Shown in pieces: positions 47,443 to 57,494 of a stretch of 64,000 bases of DNA. Within the stretch, counting starts at the first letter, position 1, and every line of letters starts with the position of its first letter. The notes beneath the pieces were generated by a model. The model did no database searches. It had not been told where the DNA came from and was given only the letters and a program-made list of their open reading frames with translations. Made by a program: the position numbers and the translations under genes. Source of the DNA: Tolypocladium sp. Sup5 PDA-1 (Eukaryota > Ascomycota > Sordariomycetes > Hypocreales > Ophiocordycipitaceae); assembly GCA_000750105.3 (NCBI GenBank), contig JPHH03000019.1, positions 124,001 through 188,000 on the forward strand. The letters are read 5' to 3'.

Positions 47443-49741
47443 GGTGTCCAGTGACAGCCGGTGAATGATCAAAAGCAGAGCGCTTCAGAGTCCATGCACT
47501 GGCTTAATTGGGAGTCAGGGTGATGACCTCTGCGGGTTTCTGGTGTCACTGGGAGAGACGCGTGTCAGCTTCGTGTGCGTGCGAGTGTCGAGATCAAAAC
47601 AAGGAGGCAAAGACGGGGTTGAGACGCACGAGAGTTGTGACTTGGCTCTGCGATGCGTACCTCAGGGGTTCAGCGCCGGTAATGATGTGCAAGGCACATT
47701 AAGGGTGGATGTGGAATAGGGGCGATAGAGTGTTCAGAAGGGCCTTGTGAAGGAAGTCGTCAAGTGAAGAAAGAATGTCAATAGTGAAATGCGTGCAGAG
47801 ATGAAAACAGAACCAGCTGGCAGGCCAAGTTTCCGGAGCCTGGGTGCAGCCCAGCTGGCAGCCAGCTGCGAGACCGGCCCGCCTGAGGCAGCAGATTTTC
47901 GGCGATGAGAAGCAAATGCGAGATCCGAAGTCGGCAAAGGAAAGAAATGGCAGCTTTGGGTGAATCAATGGGATGCTGCCGTGATGGACTTACCGGGCAA
48001 TATGAGGAACGGCAGGGGGTCGTTTGCTCAACGCAGGGCGACAGCGAAAGTGACTGCTGACTCGGTTGAGATGCTTGACGAAGGATGCCTGTGAAAAGAA
48101 GACGGAATGTTTGTAAGGTGTAGCAAAATACACCCTCAAGAGGCCGCGCTCAACGTCGAGGCAGATTTGCGAAGGGGTGCTCGAAGGGTATGAATCCGTG
48201 GCCTCGATGACAGCGCTCAAGGCAGATCGAAGGAGAGTTGGCATTCACAGGCCAAACGACGAGCGCTCGCGAACGTGGAGGAAGGAAGAAGCTTTTGAGG
48301 ATCCTTGCGCATTCCCGCGAGGCACTGTTGATGTCAAGCGCAGGCTCAGCCAGCGAGCCCGGTGCCCGACGAACACCTACAAGGCCACGCCGCGCGACCG
48401 TTGCCAGGCGGCGACGGCCGTCTGGTCACTCCCGCAGCTGGCAGCGGCCCCGTCGCCCGGTGGACGCACTGAATAGAGTGCGAACAGAACAGCTGCGCGC
48501 GCTGCACCCAGGCACGAAGCTGGACGCGGGCGATGGGACGGTGAATGCGGCGAGGTGGTAAGAGACTGAGGTCAGGTGAGGCTGCGGGAACGACAGGGCG
48601 GGCGTCGCTGTCGTCGAGCCGCGGAGGTGCCACCAACAGAGAGGGGGGCCTGCCTGCCTGCACCACGGGCAGAGGCCTCAGTCTATCCCGCCTCAACGTC
48701 TCGACTAACGCTCTGGGTCACAGCCTCTGGGTCACCGCCTCTGGGCCACTGCGCAAAATAATATGTATTTTAAGGTCGCTGTCAAGAAGAGCGCATGGTA
48801 TTGAAGGAGGGAAGTCGAGGCTGCCAGAGACGGAGGCCGTTCCAGACTCTCTATGCTCTATATTCTTTATATATTCTTTATATTCTCAAGATACGTATAC
48901 CCTTTTCGCAAAAGAATATGCCCAAAGCAGAAATGGAAGAACTCCAGACTATTTGCACTGTCGTATTCCTGATTCACACGCAAAGGACCGTCCAACACCA
49001 CGAAAATTCCGCACGCTCCAGTACGCAGTCAACGGCACCCATGCACCACGCCACCATTAATTCTTTTTATGTAAATGAATGCGTCAATGGATAATTTCAG
49101 TCTAGAAGTAACATCTGGTTATTTTCCCCGCTCGCTTTAGTAAAATCTTAATATTAAACGTGTCGACCCAAGTGGGCGACTTGCGCCTCATCTCGTACTT
49201 CAACTTAATATAGTGCTGCCACGGACTGAAAAAGTATACGTGTGCAGATGGAGACATGCCTTGGTGCAAATATTAAGACGGACCTAACATCTTCTTTAGG
49301 TAATAAAAGTTACTCCGTACGAATATGCTCCCATGGGACGACATGCAGAGCGGGGGAGCCATTCCGCCTGCACCAAGTACACCGCCAGGACCTCTGGTCT
49401 CATGCTACGTGACACTGTCCCGATGTGACCCCAAAGTCGCCGTCTCGAGCCCAAGAGGTAGCGATGCGTCAAAACTCCGACTGGAGACGCTTTGCACTCG
49501 GTATTCATACGGTACGAAGCTTTGCCTAGACGCACCACCTCCGCGGCTCGGGGCAACCAGAGTCTCGTGGTCCATCATGACCGAGACCTCTGCCGACTGC
49601 GCATTGTGTGATATGTTACCTTAATGCCCAAGCCCCTCTCCATGCACAGTCTTGAACGACAAATGGCATTCATCTGAGGCATTTGATTGAATGCTGAGCA
49701 ACACACAGCTCAAGCTACGTCTACACTATTGTATAAATCAT
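47443..49741. other. 2.3-kb intergenic region
   Basis: Upstream of the RBR ligase and downstream of rad4. The part at about 48850-49320 is AT-rich (repeated TATTCTTTATA near 48860-48890), and TACTCCGTA lies at 49311-49319. The ORFs of up to 171 codons at 48177-49060 have low-complexity, frame-inconsistent content. No gene is supported, though the size leaves room for an unrecognised short gene. Confidence 0.5.
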
Positions 49742-52700
49742 TCATTCATCATCATCGTCAGGATTGACCCATTCATCGTCCTCTGCGTCCTCGTCCTCGT
49801 CCTCGTCCGAAACGACCCTCTTCCGCCGAGCTCTTGAGCGGCCCTTTGCAGGTGGTTGCCGCCTGGGCCTCGTCTTGCGTTTCACTTTACTTCCACTCTC
49901 ATCGCCCTCATCTTCAGCGATTTCGGTCCCTTCCCCCGATGGGGCGTGCCGGTGGTCCTCCATGATGAGTCCATCGTCCACAGGCTCGTGGCCGTCATCA
50001 TCGCCGACAGGAAAGAAGTTGGACGTATGATGCGCCTGCTCGTCTCCATCTTCCTCCTCTTCGTAGCCGTCAGGCAAAAAGCCGCCAGCCATGTCCTCGT
50101 CATGTCCCTTTGGAGGCGCATGCGGTTGCACAGCGACTTTGCTGTGCCCAAACACCGAGACACTGTCGTCAATCTCCCCGTAGTCCTGGCGAATCCTCTC
50201 CACGATCCGGAGGCCCATGATAAACTTGCGCCATCGGCCCAACGTTGCCTTGCGTCGCTTCTCGTCTTCCTTTCTCGTCCTCACCGCTTCGTCCCTTTCG
50301 AGCTCCACCATCACCTGGTCGTGGTACTCTTCCGCGATGACGACGCCTTGAACAACGGGCACGGCCATCCGATGCCCAAACTCAAAGTCCACGACGGCTT
50401 CCGCGTAATCGATCTGCAAGCGCTTGCAGACTCGCATCGCACCTCTGAACGGCACATGCACAGCGCCCCTGGGGCACATGTGCTCCGCAAACAAGTCGAT
50501 GTTTCTGATGGTCCCGGTTAGCAAAGCTTCATTCCACCAATAGTCCGTTTGCACATACCCATATCCGTTCTTGGGGATGATGCCATTCTCGATGGGCGCT
50601 GGGATGATCCAATCCGTCTGCTCAAAGCTGAAGAGCCCTTGGAGCACCTTTTCTCCTGTCGCCGCCTCCGCCTCGAGAATCTCTCTTCGCCGATTCAAGG
50701 TGGCGGCTCGATAAGGGACGCGTTTCAGAGGCTGTTCGCCTGGCAGGGGTGCTCTGCCTTGCTTGTGCCAGGTCTCGGCACTCTTGACGTTGAGGACGTC
50801 TGCGCGAAGATAAACGTCCTCTTCCTCCACCTTGCCGCCCTTGCCCTTGTTCTTGAACATCTTGACAGGTGCAGCGCCAGGCTTGAGAGCTTCCTCGCGC
50901 TTCAAATGCCGCGCCAGAGCAAACTCCTTGGACTGTTTGTAGTACTGCAACGTTTCTTCGCCCTCCTTTACTTCCTTCTTCTCCGGCTTTGCCGGCTTGA
51001 GGTCCGTGGACTCTTCGTCATCGTCGACTTCGGTAATGGGGTGGTTTTTGTCGCCTCGTCTGTACCCGGACATGGCCGACTTGAACCAGTCAAACTGTTC
51101 GTAGCGCTTCACTTTCCCATGGCGGTTGTAGATTGGTATCTTCTCCAATGGCATCCGCATGCCCTTTGTTCGACCTGGTAGCATTTGCCTCTTGAGATAT
51201 CTCACCGTGACATCTTTAGCCGTTCCATCCTGGGAGTACCCGACAATGTAGGCCGTTATCTGTCTCGCTTTGTCTGCCTTTGAGCCTCGGGGCTCAAATG
51301 TTTCAACGAGGTCTCGGTTGGTGGCGAGGGTACCCTTCACTGTTGGGTCGACCGGTAGGTATCTGTTGGTGACGGGCGACAAGACTTCAGTCCAGTAATG
51401 GGGGTACTCGAGATCGTTGTCGAAATTCTTGACAGATTGCTTCATCTTCTTGGGCGTCATTACCACCTCCACGACAGACTCATCGTCGGTATCCATATAC
51501 TCCAGCTGCAGGTCGTGCTTGTCATCCTCGGCAGGGTTGGTCCGGTCTGAGGCCCGAGTCTGGCGCGAAGATTTCGGACCGTCGGACTGAGTTCCTGTTG
51601 ATACCGGTTTGCCCGGCTGTTTTCCCCTTGACGACTCTTCCGCCGACGCTTTGTCTTTCGCCGGGCTGGCTCCTTGGGAGTCTTCCTTCTCGACCTCTGC
51701 GTCCTCCAGCTTGTTCCATCCAAACCCCAAACTCTGCAGGTTGGCGACCATCCGAGCCTCAAGGCCAAGCCCGCGGAGTAAGGCTGTGAACAGCTGCGCT
51801 CCAACATCGCGGCTCCCTTGGCAACTCTGGGCGCATTCGCGAAAAGCCTCCAGGTTCGGTATCCTCTCTCCAAACTTTGACGAGTCCTCAAACTCTGTTT
51901 TGTAGCCTTTTGTTAGTCTATCCAGACGCTCCAAGGCCATGTAACCCCATTTTCTCAACCCAGGGGCTGTAACGCGGAAGCGTTGCTTCCACCAGGACAC
52001 CAGTGGCTGCATCAGGCGAAAGAGCGGGTCTCCATGGCTCATATCGACAGCTCCCTCCTCCAGCCTTGCCGCCGCAGATCCCCAGTCGCGAGATTCGCGT
52101 TCCGATGACGCTTTTCCCTTTCCCTTCTCTTGACCTTTACTTTTTCCCCTTATAGGTACTTTGGTTTGGCCCTTAGTGGCTGACTTGGGCGGGGGAGGCG
52201 CTGCCACCAGACCAGAGTTTCGCCTCCAGCGCTCAACATACTCCCACAGCCGCGGCGGAACGTGCGATACCATGATCGCCTGGACCTCGGGATCGCAGAG
52301 CCATGAGTTTCTCACGGCATTGTGCCACATGAGCGACATGACGTGAACGCAGTGCGTCGCACTGCGAACCTTTCTCTCCCTCTTCGACGGACCCTTTTTG
52401 TCACCAAACGGATTCGTCAGCGATATCCGAGTGTCCTTATGCAGCGTCAACTCGAGGTCGCCCGATACGACAGGCGCCGCTGTGGATGGGACACTCGGTG
52501 CCGCTACGTCCTCGAATTCGATATCGTCGTCGTCGTCGCCCGACTCCTCAACCTTTTGTCGCTTTGCACCCGGGACATCCTGGAAGTCGTCGTCCGATAG
52601 TGACGTCAGGGAGCTCCCGCTGTCGTCCTCGTCAAATCCAGGGGCAATTGAACCCGATTGCTTCGAGGACAGGGGGGTCGCGGTGGCGTCGAGGTCGTCA

Positions 52701-52822
52701 TAGAGGGTTGCTTTTCGTCGATTCGAGCCAGAGGCTGGAGTAGACGCATTTGTTCCCTTCCTGCTCTTCTTATCAGGTGTTGGTGACTCGCGCAGTCGTT
52801 TACGCGGCACGTGGGGAGGCAT
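49742..52822 (-). CDS. rad4: Rad4/XPC nucleotide-excision-repair damage sensor
   Basis: Single exon. The ATG at 52822 gives 1026 aa (MPPHVPRKRLRESPTPDKKS); an upstream in-frame ATG at 52888 would add 22 residues and is less likely. Rad4/XPC with Rad23 recognises helix-distorting DNA lesions and recruits TFIIH. The N-terminus is acidic and Ser-rich. The transglutaminase-fold region includes ATHCVHVMSLMWHNAVRNSW, LVSWWKQRFRV and YPHYWTEVLSPVTNRYLPVD. The beta-hairpin domains follow: BHD1 near PLEKIPIYNRHGKVKRYEQF, BHD2/3 with WHKQGRAPLPGEQPLKRVPY, LFSFEQTDWIIPAPIENGII, GYGYVQTDYWWNEALLTGTI and CKRLQIDYAEAVVDFEFGHR. The tail is a long acidic and basic extension ending in NPDDDDE. Confidence 0.95.
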   Translation of the reverse strand: MPPHVPRKRLRESPTPDKKSRKGTNASTPASGSNRRKATLYDDLDATATPLSSKQSGSIAPGFDEDDSGSSLTSLSDDDFQDVPGAKRQKVEESGDDDDDIEFEDVAAPSVPSTAAPVVSGDLELTLHKDTRISLTNPFGDKKGPSKRERKVRSATHCVHVMSLMWHNAVRNSWLCDPEVQAIMVSHVPPRLWEYVERWRRNSGLVAAPPPPKSATKGQTKVPIRGKSKGQEKGKGKASSERESRDWGSAAARLEEGAVDMSHGDPLFRLMQPLVSWWKQRFRVTAPGLRKWGYMALERLDRLTKGYKTEFEDSSKFGERIPNLEAFRECAQSCQGSRDVGAQLFTALLRGLGLEARMVANLQSLGFGWNKLEDAEVEKEDSQGASPAKDKASAEESSRGKQPGKPVSTGTQSDGPKSSRQTRASDRTNPAEDDKHDLQLEYMDTDDESVVEVVMTPKKMKQSVKNFDNDLEYPHYWTEVLSPVTNRYLPVDPTVKGTLATNRDLVETFEPRGSKADKARQITAYIVGYSQDGTAKDVTVRYLKRQMLPGRTKGMRMPLEKIPIYNRHGKVKRYEQFDWFKSAMSGYRRGDKNHPITEVDDDEESTDLKPAKPEKKEVKEGEETLQYYKQSKEFALARHLKREEALKPGAAPVKMFKNKGKGGKVEEEDVYLRADVLNVKSAETWHKQGRAPLPGEQPLKRVPYRAATLNRRREILEAEAATGEKVLQGLFSFEQTDWIIPAPIENGIIPKNGYGYVQTDYWWNEALLTGTIRNIDLFAEHMCPRGAVHVPFRGAMRVCKRLQIDYAEAVVDFEFGHRMAVPVVQGVVIAEEYHDQVMVELERDEAVRTRKEDEKRRKATLGRWRKFIMGLRIVERIRQDYGEIDDSVSVFGHSKVAVQPHAPPKGHDEDMAGGFLPDGYEEEEDGDEQAHHTSNFFPVGDDDGHEPVDDGLIMEDHRHAPSGEGTEIAEDEGDESGSKVKRKTRPRRQPPAKGRSRARRKRVVSDEDEDEDAEDDEWVNPDDDDE

Positions 52823-53227
52823 GTCGCTGCAAAGATGCCACGGAGCGCATCTTGGGATGGTGTGTGAACGAGGGACAGGCTTGGACATGGCGAAGGTGTT
52901 CCGTCATCGATGCGCGAGACTACACGAAAGCACGTGATTCAATTTAGCTCGGCGGGATCTACCCAAGCTACCCTAGAGCGAGCTCAGCACTTGCACTGTT
53001 ACCAAGATGAATAGAATCCATAGTTGTGTTATCTTGAGCAGCGACATGTATAATTTTGTTACATGTATGGCTGCGGCTGGTCTGCATTCTGGGTTTTGTC
53101 TGTGCTGTTCTATGTATCATGTCTCAGTCTAAACACTGAGGCATGATTCCGCAATTCTGGGTATCACCACCTCAACGCCCAGCATGCTCTCACCGAGACA
53201 TCATCAGAACTCCTGCTCCAACTACCC
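52823..53227. other. Spacer between rad4 and the AN1 gene
   Basis: 405 bp containing the rad4 promoter and the 3' end of the co-oriented AN1 zinc-finger gene. No gene. Confidence 0.55.
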
Positions 53228-54154
53228 TCACAGCTCTATCAAATTCGGCGGCGGCCCAACGCCTCTCAGCAAAATGACCGTATTTCCGCTCTGCAACGCC
53301 GTCCCAATCTTCTCTCCATACTCCAGCAGCCGCCCTCCTTCCACATGGAACACACGCAGCTTGTCCCTTTCGTCAGAGCTCTGGTTGTTCATGTTCTGAA
53401 CCTGGAGGCCCTGCGCCGCGTCGTCCAGCAGTCGCCCTATCACCCAGTCCTTGGAGTAGAAGAACTCTCCCTTGGGCAACTTGGCCTTGGCCGTCTCCGC
53501 CTCCGCCTCGACGTAGAGATAGATTCGCTTCTCCTCCGCGATATCCTTGCGGCCCTTGGCCGTCTTCTTCAGCTTTCCGACAGCAACCATTCGCGCGGCC
53601 GTAGAGCTGGGCTTTGGCTTTGGCAAGGCTCTCTCGGCCTGCTCCTTTTTGGCTGAGCCCCATGCCCTTAGTCTGTCGAGGGCGGATTTCGTCTTCTGGG
53701 CAACGTCGATTTGTGCCGGTCGTGCCCCAATCGGTACCAGGTTCTTGCAGTCATGGTCCTCCTTTAAGCGGTGCTTCAAACAGTAATCCCGGTTGCACGT
53801 CTGGCAGTGAACGCCAGGCGTCAGTGATGTCCCCACCACGGTCTTGCAATTCGGGCATGCGCACGGCTTCTGTGAGACCTTGTCCCGCAGGATCTTGCCT
53901 TGTCCGATGGATGGCCTCGAGAGCTGGGCCTGCCGCTTACGCTCCGCCCACGCTCCGGGGTTCGAGCATTTGTGTGATGATTCTGTTCTGTGGTCCAAAC
54001 AAAACGTCTGAGTGCAGGACTGGCACAGGAACGGGAGGAAGTCGAGCTGGTTGCAGTACTCGTATTGGCAGTGTCTGCCGACCAATGTCGCGTCGCTTTT
54101 ATCTCGCATGACGTAGCTCGTGTCCTGAGCGCCAGAGTTCGATGAGGACGCCAT
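53228..54154 (-). CDS. cuz1: Cuz1/ZFAND1-like AN1 zinc-finger protein
   Basis: Single exon, 308 aa. Two AN1-type zinc fingers lie in tandem: the first near residues 29-65 (CQYEYCNQLDFLPFLCQSC, FCLDHR, HKC) and the second near 98-137 (CACPNCKTVV, CQTCNRDYCLKHRLKEDHDC). A linker containing ALDRLRAWGSAKKEQAERAL follows, and a C-terminal ubiquitin-like domain (RIYLYVEAEAETAKAKLPKG, FFYSKDWVIGRLLDDAA, LLEYGEKIGTALQSGNTVIL). This two-AN1 plus ubiquitin-like layout is that of yeast Cuz1 and human ZFAND1, which link Cdc48/p97 to the proteasome under arsenite or other proteotoxic stress. Length matches the family. Confidence 0.92.
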   Translation of the reverse strand: MASSSNSGAQDTSYVMRDKSDATLVGRHCQYEYCNQLDFLPFLCQSCTQTFCLDHRTESSHKCSNPGAWAERKRQAQLSRPSIGQGKILRDKVSQKPCACPNCKTVVGTSLTPGVHCQTCNRDYCLKHRLKEDHDCKNLVPIGARPAQIDVAQKTKSALDRLRAWGSAKKEQAERALPKPKPSSTAARMVAVGKLKKTAKGRKDIAEEKRIYLYVEAEAETAKAKLPKGEFFYSKDWVIGRLLDDAAQGLQVQNMNNQSSDERDKLRVFHVEGGRLLEYGEKIGTALQSGNTVILLRGVGPPPNLIEL

Positions 54155-54764
54155 GATGGATGCCGGGGATACGCGAGCCGAATTTATTCTGAGTCGTGAG
54201 TCGTGAAGTCGTAGGCAGCATGGACTTCGTCAGTCCCCGGGGCTGTGGCGGATGGCTGACTGAGGCGGCGAAGAAGCGTCTGGAACTGTCCACCACCACA
54301 GCCGCGACGCTTACGCAGCGCAGCTTTCGCAAGCAAAAGATGCTCCAACACGGCCTAAACAAAATGCTCAGCCAAAAGATGGCCAATGCACCGCTGCGAA
54401 CGGAAGGAAAGGGGGTCGGTACAGAGGAGAAACAAGAAGGGAGTAACTCGAGGTAGAGGCCTTGGTTGAGCGTGAGATGCACATCGCGGGGCTGCTTGCG
54501 CTTCCCCCGCCCAGGCGCATGCATAGCGACAACTCCACCACTAACAGCCAAGCCACCACAGTACGCAGCTTTCAGTTGCCAACAGCGCCAAGAGACTCAC
54601 AAGTCGAAATATTTGTAATGTTTGTTTGACAGGTTACGAGATGTTCTTTATGGCCATAGCCATCCCTTAAAAAAGTCGAAGAGTTGAGCGCCTGATGCCG
54701 ACCCAGCCAAAACGCCTGCACTGTCTCACCGTATCCGTCCATCCCTCCACACAATACACCAGCT
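54155..54764. other. Intergenic region with one small ORF
   Basis: Promoter side of the AN1 gene and 3' side of the MTFP1-like gene. A 78-codon ORF is described separately; otherwise nothing is seen. Confidence 0.5.
54220..54456 (+). CDS. Possible small basic protein
   Basis: A 78-aa ORF with an ATG at 54220, only 65 bp from the divergent start of the AN1 gene. It is basic and helical-looking (WLTEAAKKRLELSTTTAATL, SFRKQKMLQHGLNKMLSQKM) and hydrophilic at the C-terminus. The K/R-rich amphipathic N-terminal half could suit mitochondrial targeting, but I do not recognise the family. The tight spacing argues against a separate promoter. It may be noise. Confidence 0.25.
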   Translation: MDFVSPRGCGGWLTEAAKKRLELSTTTAATLTQRSFRKQKMLQHGLNKMLSQKMANAPLRTEGKGVGTEEKQEGSNSR

Positions 54765-55671
54765 TTACTGCTCCTTTGTCTTTGGCCGCTTGTTCAGCAA
54801 GTCCTCTCGCCCTGTTGTAGGCGAATCTCCCACGTACTGCTTTCCACCAAAAGTCTCGAACCCCTTGTGGAACACCCACTCAACCGCCTCCTCAACTGGC
54901 TTGTCAAATACCGCCGGCAAGAACGGCACCACGGCTAGACCAAGCCCGATCGGCGTCCATGTTCGGATTGCCACGTTCTTGACATTCTTCATGGCCCTTC
55001 CAGAGTAGCGCACCACGCTGTGGATAGTGAAGGCGGGCAGTCCCATACTCGCCATGGTCTGGAAGATGCCTCGCTGCACCATCACTGTCCGCCAGTCTTC
55101 CAGGGGCGAGACTACGCCGGGCTGCACGACCCGGGTCTCGTTGGCGGGAAGGCCGGTTACCTTCTCTTGGTTCGGCGTAAGCTGTGGTTGAGGGTTGAGG
55201 ATTCTTTGGTTGTGCTGGTACGCCTTGTAGCCCTCGTACGAGACGTCGCCCAGGATGTACGCCCAGGAAATGCCATAGGCAGTGCGGACGAGGTACGGAT
55301 GCGCAACTGGGCGGAATGACTCGCCTATGTCGGAGGTGTATGCGACATATCGATGCGCGGAGAGGAGGATCGTTCGAAATCTCGTGGCATAGGCAGCGTA
55401 TCGGAGATTGCTTTCTGTCGACGGAGGAACACTGGGCAAGGATGTTAGCACTGCCCCGTCTGTCAAGAGCTGCACAGACGTACTATCCCTCGCGCAAGTC
55501 GTCAAAGAAACCACTATCTTCGTCCGCCTTGTCCACGATCTTCTGCATCCCTTTGGGAAGCCTCTCTCGGGATGGGAGCTTATGCGGATCAAAGGACGAG
55601 CTTTGCGACGAAGCATTCTGCTCCTGAGCCTGCTCGGGCTTGGATTCTTTGGACTTGCCCCACCAAGGCAT
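54765..55671 (-). CDS. MTFP1/MTP18-like mitochondrial inner-membrane protein
   Basis: Two exons: 55484-55671 and 54765-55431, giving 284 aa. The ATG at 55671 begins MPWWGKSKESKPEQAQEQNA; upstream in-frame ATGs also exist. After a hydrophilic N-terminus come SNLRYAAYATRFRTILLSAH, YVAYTSDIGESFRPVAHPYL and AYGISWAYILGDVSYEGYKA, then MVQRGIFQTMASMGLPAFTI and IGLGLAVVPFLPAVFDKPVE, the signatures of the mitochondrial fission process 1 family. In animals MTP18 promotes mitochondrial fission from the inner membrane; the fungal role is inferred. The gene is divergent from atp19 with 402 bp between starts. The long unspliced ORF beginning at 55739 is an artefact of intron read-through in another frame. 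Confidence 0.9.
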
Positions 55672-56073
55672 TGCGAACTGGTAATGACTGAAACCGCGGA
55701 GCCAAGAGGAGAGAAAAATAATTGAAGACACGGTTCCAAGAAAGCCGTGGGTGATGTGGCAAGGACCTGTCGTCGCTACAGACGGCGCGGAGCAGTCGGG
55801 AACAGCCGCGTGCTTGACGGATCATTCGTAGTGACGTCTTATCCTGCTGGGTACCCTAGACCGCGGCACAGGTGGGTGGACCGGTGCCTCTGCCGAACTA
55901 TATCCGCCGCGCCCGGGTGCTTTTGGCCTGCAATTCCAGGCACTCCCTCGGAACGGAATTTGAGAAGAGAGCTGTCCAGCGCCATCGTCAACAGAGAACC
56001 ACCTGCGTCGCACCAATTGACCTCCGCCAACCCACTCCCTCTACTCCTCCCATTCGCAATCGAACAGTCCAAG
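55672..56073. promoter_or_regulatory. Bidirectional promoter of two mitochondrial genes
   Basis: 402 bp separate the start codons of the MTFP1-like gene and atp19, both nuclear genes for inner-membrane mitochondrial proteins. The arrangement would allow co-regulation. No TATA box is obvious. Confidence 0.5.
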
Positions 56074-56401
56074 ATGGCTGGTGTCTCTTACTACAACATT
56101 GCTGGCCAGCGAGTCGGCGCCCACACCGTTCGCCTCCCCTGATGCGCCGGATCGATCATGGCAATGGCACGACTAACCTGGGACACAGATCGCCATGGGC
56201 TGGTTGGCTACCCTCTTCGGCGGCACCTACTACGCCCTGTCGGGGCCCTCGAAGACTGCTGCCAAGGCGACTCCTCCGATCAACGCCTCAAGCAACGACG
56301 AGGCCGACTTCATCAAGTGCGTCATTTCAATGTCTGCCCGGAAGGACTCTAGCTGACAACCCAACAGGAAGTTCATGGAGGAGCAGGAGAAGAAGCAGTA
56401 G
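56074..56401 (+). CDS. atp19: Mitochondrial F1Fo ATP synthase subunit k (Atp19)
   Basis: Three exons: 56074-56127, 56189-56316 and 56368-56401, giving 71 aa. The protein MAGVSYYNIAGQRVGAHT joined to IAMGWLATLFGGTYYALSG has one membrane segment followed by a short hydrophilic tail ending KKFMEEQEKKQ, matching the small Atp19/subunit k family found in ATP synthase dimers. The first donor is GTTCGC, a weak site, but the branch point (GACTAACC) and acceptor (CACAG) are good and the joined frame is exact. The second donor is GTGCGT. Confidence 0.9.
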
Positions 56402-57494
56402 GCGGATGGCCTGGAACGCAGCGAACGGCGAGCTGTACGACACGACCGGTGTACATATAGAAGCATGTGCGATGTGATCGCTCAATACAAATTGACCTGC
56501 GCGGTTCGATACCATCCACAACGCTCGGAATCCCGGTTGACCATGACAGAGGGTAGGCTTGGGACGGATATATCGCAAGGCAGTCTACTTTCTTGTTTCA
56601 CCCCGGTCCGTGTTGTCGATCTTGAGTCCATACTGTCAACGTCCGGTTGAACCTCTGCCCTGGAAGGGATGGGCGGTGCGATCCTGCTCATCCACCAAAC
56701 CGATGTCTCTTGATGATTGCAGCACGATGGAGTCTTGATGACTATCGGACCAATGACCCGCCAGCATTGCGTTTGGCCAACGCTGCTAGCTTCGTGATAT
56801 TGTCTGACCCGGTTTGATTGGTACTTTCGACGCAACCTCTTCAGTGCTTGCTGGGCTGATCAACACTCTATGCAATTGGTACCTTTGCCAAACGTTGCTG
56901 AAAGGCGATTCGGCCGTAGAATCGGTTGCCATGCTGAGCGAGAACCCATCGTGCCGTTCCGAGAGAGCTCTACGAAGTACTTCGTAGAGCCGGGAATTGG
57001 CAAATACAGGTGCAAGTTTAACACAGTGACTGAAACAAGCCCTCACAACAGTCTTTGACATGAGAGCACATGATGCCCCCTTCTGTATTCAACTAACGCC
57101 AACCGATGCCTCTCTCATTCATTGGCGCGTGCGATGTACGAGATAGTCACACATCAAAGACGCGCTGCTTGCTTGCTTGCCAAGCCTGCTTCGTGATAAG
57201 AGAATGTCTTATTTAATGCAAGTGCGGGAGTTGCAATTCAAACAGACCGGGAATATGCTTCCCCCATGCAGCTCATGTAACAGCCGGGTTTATGCGGTTT
57301 AGCAACACATCCACGGTCACGTGCATGTGCTCCTCTCGCCGCAACGGAAACCTTCTCCCCCGCCACTCTCTTTTTAGGAAAGCATCGTCCGCCTTAATCG
57401 AAACAATCCCACATCGCCCTTCGGATACAACGATTGCATCCGCTGGGGACCCAAACCATCTCATCTAAAGAGATACGGCGCGCACTTGCTGGGC
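56402..57494. other. 1.1-kb intergenic region with a perfect palindrome
   Basis: Between atp19 and the CENP-B-like gene. It contains a 24-bp perfect palindrome (56967-56990). Otherwise there are short ORFs without coding character. Confidence 0.55.
56967..56990. repeat. 24-bp perfect palindrome
   Basis: GCTCTACGAAGT at 56967-56978 is followed directly by its exact reverse complement to 56990, with no spacer. The centre contains two overlapping copies of the TACTTCGTA/TACGAAGTA motif, which also occurs at 20165-20173 and 35532-35540. Confidence 0.95.

Noticed and set aside
48177..49060. Overlapping plus-strand ORFs of 99-171 codons between the RBR and rad4 genes
   Set aside because: They occur in three frames with Arg/Ser/Pro-rich content, no splice-consistent structure and no recognisable motif.
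54765..55739. Single-exon 324-codon reading of the MTFP1-like gene
   Set aside because: Its N-terminal 100 codons come from reading exon 1 in the wrong frame through the intron; the spliced form gives the family N-terminus.
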